Under the pieces are notes generated by a model. It worked only from the letters and a program-made list of their open reading frames with translations. It was not told the DNA's origin and did not search any database. A program made the translations under genes and the position numbers. 64,000 bases of DNA from Ustilago trichophora (Eukaryota > Basidiomycota > Ustilaginomycetes > Ustilaginales > Ustilaginaceae): the NCBI GenBank assembly GCA_900323505.1, contig OOIN01000005.1:1550001-1614000 (forward strand), written 5' to 3'. Of this stretch, positions 60,264 through 64,000 are shown piece after piece (the stretch's first letter is position 1; each line of letters begins with the position of its first letter).

Positions 60264-61823
60264 TCAAGGGCCATCTGCGGTCTTTCGCCATTTCTGCCAT
60301 TCGGACCAGATGTGATCGCGATACTCCTTTTCAACGAGCACTTTTGCTGCAGTAACAGCGATACCGTAAGCAGCCTCCTTGGTCCTATCGTGAGCCTGTT
60401 GAGACCTTGCAGCTGCGGTAAAACCAACCGTGTGATTGCCTTGAGTCTTTGGATCATCAAGATGAATTGCGTACTCGGCATGAAGCGAAGGCAAAGCATA
60501 AGTAATGTTACCAAAATCGGTTGAAGCTGCGAAGCTGTGATCTGGAACATGAAGATTGTAGCGTTGATCCAAGATGGCAGCATACGTTGCCGAAAGGGAA
60601 GGAGTGTTGTGAACGTCTGCGTAGGCGGTTTGCCAATCGTATTCGGCGGTGCAGCCGGTGGCGAGGGCGGCAGCTTCGAAGCACTTTTGCACGCGAGCGG
60701 TGAGCGCTTTAAGTGCCGACACGGTGGGTGCTCGAACGTTATAAATGAGAGTAGATTCGCCAGGGACAACGTTGGGTGCCCAGTTGTTGCCCTTGATGAT
60801 GCCATGAACGCGTTCAGAGGGTTGAATCTGCTGGCGGAGAGCAGAGATGTTGTTGTAGGCCAACACGGCAGCATCAAGTGCATTGATACCTTCCCAAGGT
60901 GCGGCACCCGAGTGGGCAGTGCGACCTTTGTAAGTGACAACAACGGGTTGAACGGCAAGCATGGGTCCTGTTCCAGACATGTAGGCAGGGTGAACCATGA
61001 GACAGGCATCCATATTTTTGTAGGCTCCATTCTTCTCGAGACGGATTTTGCCTCCTCCACCCTCTTCAGCAGGTGTACCGAGCAAAACGACAGTTCCTGG
61101 AACATCCTTGGCGACAAGAGTGGCAGCGACCGACAGAGCAGCAGCGACACCAGAGATGGCAATGAGGTTATGTCCACAGGCGTGACCAATGCCAGGTAGA
61201 GCATCGAGCTCCGACTGGAATCCAACCACACGTGATTGCTTGTCGGCCTTGTGAGAGAATACGGCTTCGAAGGCGGTTTCCTGATCATATGCATGTGGAG
61301 TGACCTTCCACCCTTGCTTGCCGGAGAGATACTTGACAAAGAGATCGTGGGTCCTTCGCTCCTCCCACATGACCTCGGGATGGTCGTGCATGTCGAGCGA
61401 GAGTTTTCGCAACTCCTTGTCAAGTTTCTCAATCTCGGCCTCGATGCTCTTGGCTACATCTTGCATGAGTTCGCTAAGCTTGGGATCAGCTTGACCCTCG
61501 GTGTAGCGGACAGAGTGGTGGGCGTGCTTCTGTGAGTCACCGTAGGTGGGGAGGTGAGAGTGGGCAAGACCGGAACCAGTGATGCCACCGCAACATCGCT
61601 GCGTCTGTGCACCAGCGTCAAAGGGAGGAGGGTTACAGGCGTCATAGTAGATGGATGCCGAGAGAGGGTTCTTGTCCGCCGAGGTGATATCGTTGCTCAC
61701 GTGTTGAGCAGGTTTGGAGTGCGAGGAGCACTTGCAATCGCAGCTGCAAGACTTGGTTTTGTTCTGATTCATCTTGTCGGATTTGCCACGGTTGGGCTGG
61801 AGAAAGGCGAAGCACCCGACCAT
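60264..61823 (-). CDS. M20-family metallopeptidase / amidohydrolase (PM20D2-like)
   Basis: The Met at 61823 (MVGCFAFLQPNRGKSDK) gives 519 residues; the frame is open to 61967, but that part resembles leader DNA. A short cysteine-rich stretch (SCSCDCKCSSHS) follows, which could bind metal. The catalytic body carries the M20 ligands: GIGHACGHNLIAISG, TPAEEGGGGKIRLE, MVHPAYMSG, and the dimerisation-domain HSGAAPWEGINALDA. The group hydrolyses N-acyl amino acids, aminobenzoyl-glutamate or dipeptides with metal. Stop-to-stop distance to the nitronate monooxygenase is 136 bp, convergent. Confidence 0.92.
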   Translation of the reverse strand: MVGCFAFLQPNRGKSDKMNQNKTKSCSCDCKCSSHSKPAQHVSNDITSADKNPLSASIYYDACNPPPFDAGAQTQRCCGGITGSGLAHSHLPTYGDSQKHAHHSVRYTEGQADPKLSELMQDVAKSIEAEIEKLDKELRKLSLDMHDHPEVMWEERRTHDLFVKYLSGKQGWKVTPHAYDQETAFEAVFSHKADKQSRVVGFQSELDALPGIGHACGHNLIAISGVAAALSVAATLVAKDVPGTVVLLGTPAEEGGGGKIRLEKNGAYKNMDACLMVHPAYMSGTGPMLAVQPVVVTYKGRTAHSGAAPWEGINALDAAVLAYNNISALRQQIQPSERVHGIIKGNNWAPNVVPGESTLIYNVRAPTVSALKALTARVQKCFEAAALATGCTAEYDWQTAYADVHNTPSLSATYAAILDQRYNLHVPDHSFAASTDFGNITYALPSLHAEYAIHLDDPKTQGNHTVGFTAAARSQQAHDRTKEAAYGIAVTAAKVLVEKEYRDHIWSEWQKWRKTADGP

Positions 61824-62850
61824 GATGATTGCCTTTAAGGAATTTGGTGGTGAAAGTGTTGATTGAAGGTTGTGGATAGGAAGGGAAGAAGAGGGAAAGA
61901 AGGAAGGTGAGAAGGTGTGGAATTGACGGACGGCTATCAAGGAAAGAATCCAATTGGGGCTCCGCAACGGTCAAGCTTGTTCTTGAGTGATAAGTTGGGT
62001 GTCAAAAAAGGAGGAGGATGTCGGACGAAGGACATTTCGAGGTTGAGAGTGCACGTCTCCAATTCGCTCGTTGGAAATTGATAGCCGCAAGCAGATTCTC
62101 CGTTGTTTCCGTCAAATTGCGCCAGGTGTCGGTCTCTTGTACGGCCTTTTCCACTTGCGCTCCCCAGTGCACTGTACAGTCCAGTACTTCACTGTACTGT
62201 ACCACACCATTCATGCGCTCCATGTGTTGATCACATTGTCGGATGCAGACCATGCAAGCGGTTGCCCTACACGAACCATTGCAGCGCCAACCATTGTCAG
62301 AGGATGAGACAGTTGCAATAGAGGATATTCTTTTGTGACCAGCGCAATCCAAATACAAGCTCGATAAATGTCAGCGAAAGAACCAGTCGAAGGGGGATTC
62401 ATAAGGTTTTGTTCTGACTTGACCGAGTTGTCCTCACTCCTCATCGCCGAGCTCTGTAGCCAAAGATTCTGACATACTTGCTCTCATCAGTCCATGCAGA
62501 CGTAAACTTGGGTATGAATCGATGCAAATGGTGAAAACAAGAGTGAATGTCTAGAAGCAAAGCCAATGTCGAGTCGACGCTGTGCACTTTGGAAATCCTC
62601 GGTGCCACCATGCAAGCGCAAAAGAACAAGTGTGACCCTTCTTGTCTCTACGATAACAAGTTGAGGAGTCTAGCTTCGGGAGTCGGTATTGACGCGGCTG
62701 CTCGCTCAGGCCTCCACCCGAAAGGAATTTCGATGAGAACGTGGACATCTTCGCTATCCTTTGTCCTTTCTCTCAGACGTATTCCACCAGATCTTTTCTC
62801 TTCTTTCGCCATATCTACACCCTACCATGCCGATACCGTAGACTTGGACA
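61824..62850. other. Divergent intergenic region, no gene seen
   Basis: The 1 kb between the M20 gene and the ABHD-type gene contains a dense cluster of TACTGTAC/GTACAGT strings (62171-62203). No gene is recognised. Confidence 0.5.
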
Positions 62851-64000
62851 ATGACGACCACACTCAATCCAACATCCGCTTCTCCGGGACTCGACCTTCT
62901 CCGACGCTCTCTCTACCTACCCCTCGGTCTTGTCGCGGTTTACCTGACATTCTTCTTCGCCCTCTTAACGCCCTACTTCCAGCGCCACTTTATCTTTTTG
63001 CATGCCTTTCAGTTCCCTATCTTCCCCTCCTATTCTGAGCCTTCTAAGTACGGCCTGGCTCCGTTCAAAACTCGCCCTTTCCATCTAACCACAAACGACG
63101 GGGAACGAATCGGCGCATGGCATGTCTTACCCGAGGTATACTACCAGTCTCAGCTTTCTTCTTTCGAAGCCAACACGAAGGAAGCATGGACCGACAAAGT
63201 GTACGAAGCAGCAATGAGAAAGTATCCAACAATCCTCTATCTACATGGAAATTCGATGAATAGAGCAGCGCCATTTCGCATCGCAGCGTATTCTGCCTTG
63301 ACGAGTAGGATCGACGCCAATGTGATTGCCATCGACTATCGTGGGTTTGGAGACAGCTCTGGTACTCCGAGTGAAGAGGGGCTGGTGGAAGATGCGAATG
63401 CTGCATATCGCTGGATTAGAGTCCAACAGTCTCAATCAAAAGAGAAGCAACTGCCGAGCATTACAGTCTTCGGTCAGAGCCTAGGTACAGGAATCGCAGC
63501 CCTCCTCGCCGCTCAATTGGAGCGCAACAAGACACCAGTCGAAGGAATAGTCCTCATGGCTCCCTATATCGACCTCAAGGCTCTTGTCAAGGACTTCCGA
63601 ATTGGCGGTGTACTCCCCGTGCTCGCTCCTATTGGCGCAATTCCTTTTAACAACTGTAAGTCTCCCCCTTCACCATTTGGTCTCATCCATTCAACAACTG
63701 TCAAAATTGACTCTGTCGGTACATCTTTCATGCATTGCTTCCGACAGATATCCTCAACACCTTCCTCAAAACCCACCTAAACACCTTAGACACACTTCCA
63801 AAATTAACCGCCACCTCAGCATCACAAGAGACAGACATAGTCCTACTCCACGCATCCGACGATCCCGTCATCCCAGTCCACCATTCCTATCGTCTCTTTA
63901 AAAACCTCCTCTCCCACTCACCCGCAGCAACAGTGCAGGAGAAAGAAATTCACCAATACGCCCATATCAAACGCTTCACACCTTCCCCTAACAAGACAAC
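62851..64000 (+). CDS. ABHD12/13-type alpha/beta hydrolase, 3' end outside the window
   Basis: Exon 1 is 62851-63655 and exon 2 starts at 63748 (donor GTAAGT, acceptor CAG; PFNN-YILNTFL across the join), running open to the last base. The N-terminus has one membrane helix (LGLVAVYLTFFFALLTPYF). The hydrolase core shows the LYLHGNSMNRAAPF oxyanion segment, AIDYRGFGDSSG, the nucleophile elbow FGQSLGTGIAALLAA, and in exon 2 the acid segment LLHASDDPVIPVHHS. YAHIKRF near the end may hold the catalytic histidine. This is the pattern of ER-membrane serine hydrolases of the ABHD12 group (lysophospholipid or monoacylglycerol lipases). The end is missing. Confidence 0.88.

Overview
The window is nuclear DNA of a basidiomycete fungus, most likely a smut (Ustilaginales-type). 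The reasons are long, mostly intronless genes, short introns with GTGAGT/GTAAGT donors and AG acceptors, long serine-, alanine- or proline-rich N-termini, microsatellite-rich intergenic DNA, and several secreted proteins without obvious relatives. I cannot name the species. Both ends cut genes: a cyanase 3' part on the left and an alpha/beta hydrolase 5' part on the right.

Layout. 1-6.6 kb: cyanase end, Tudor-SN (minus), a serine-rich secreted protein with a barrel-like C-terminus. 7.4-10 kb: a large secreted protein with Kex2-type KR sites. 10.4-12 kb: a divergent pair, a three-exon HYPK-like NatA partner and an MTQ2-like eRF1 methyltransferase, sharing a 320-bp promoter. 12.6-17 kb: a cytochrome P450 and a mitochondrial malonyl-CoA:ACP transacylase with an altered nucleophile motif. 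18.5-22.3 kb: an MFS exporter, a degenerate tandem repeat, a zinc alcohol dehydrogenase. 23.8-25.5 kb: a complete Tc1/mariner-class DNA transposon with TA duplication, 76-bp inverted repeats and an uninterrupted transposase. 25.7-31.5 kb: a candidate secreted protein, an SCP2-type thiolase, a second small secreted cysteine protein. 32.8-42.4 kb: a Gfo/Idh/MocA oxidoreductase, a FEX fluoride exporter, a GNAT acetyltransferase and a giant SNF2-RING helicase. 43.4-45.8 kb: an 808-residue protein of unknown function. 45.9-47.6 kb: a decayed transposon zone with a Tc1 transposase stump and a diverged direct duplication. 47.7-56.1 kb: an MFS drug-type transporter, an F-box-like protein, a TAP-like serine peptidase. 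57.4-62 kb: a nitronate monooxygenase whose 1.5-kb intron holds a whole DUF1275 membrane-protein gene on the same strand, then an M20 peptidase. 62.9-64 kb: an ABHD-type hydrolase running off the end.

Most genes are independent housekeeping or accessory functions; there is no clear metabolic cluster. The most notable items are the gene-within-an-intron arrangement at 57.4-60.1 kb (with splice phases that would permit an in-frame fusion), the intact mariner element, the Kex2-type repeat protein with an exact 60-bp duplication, and the transacylase whose GHSxG serine is displaced.
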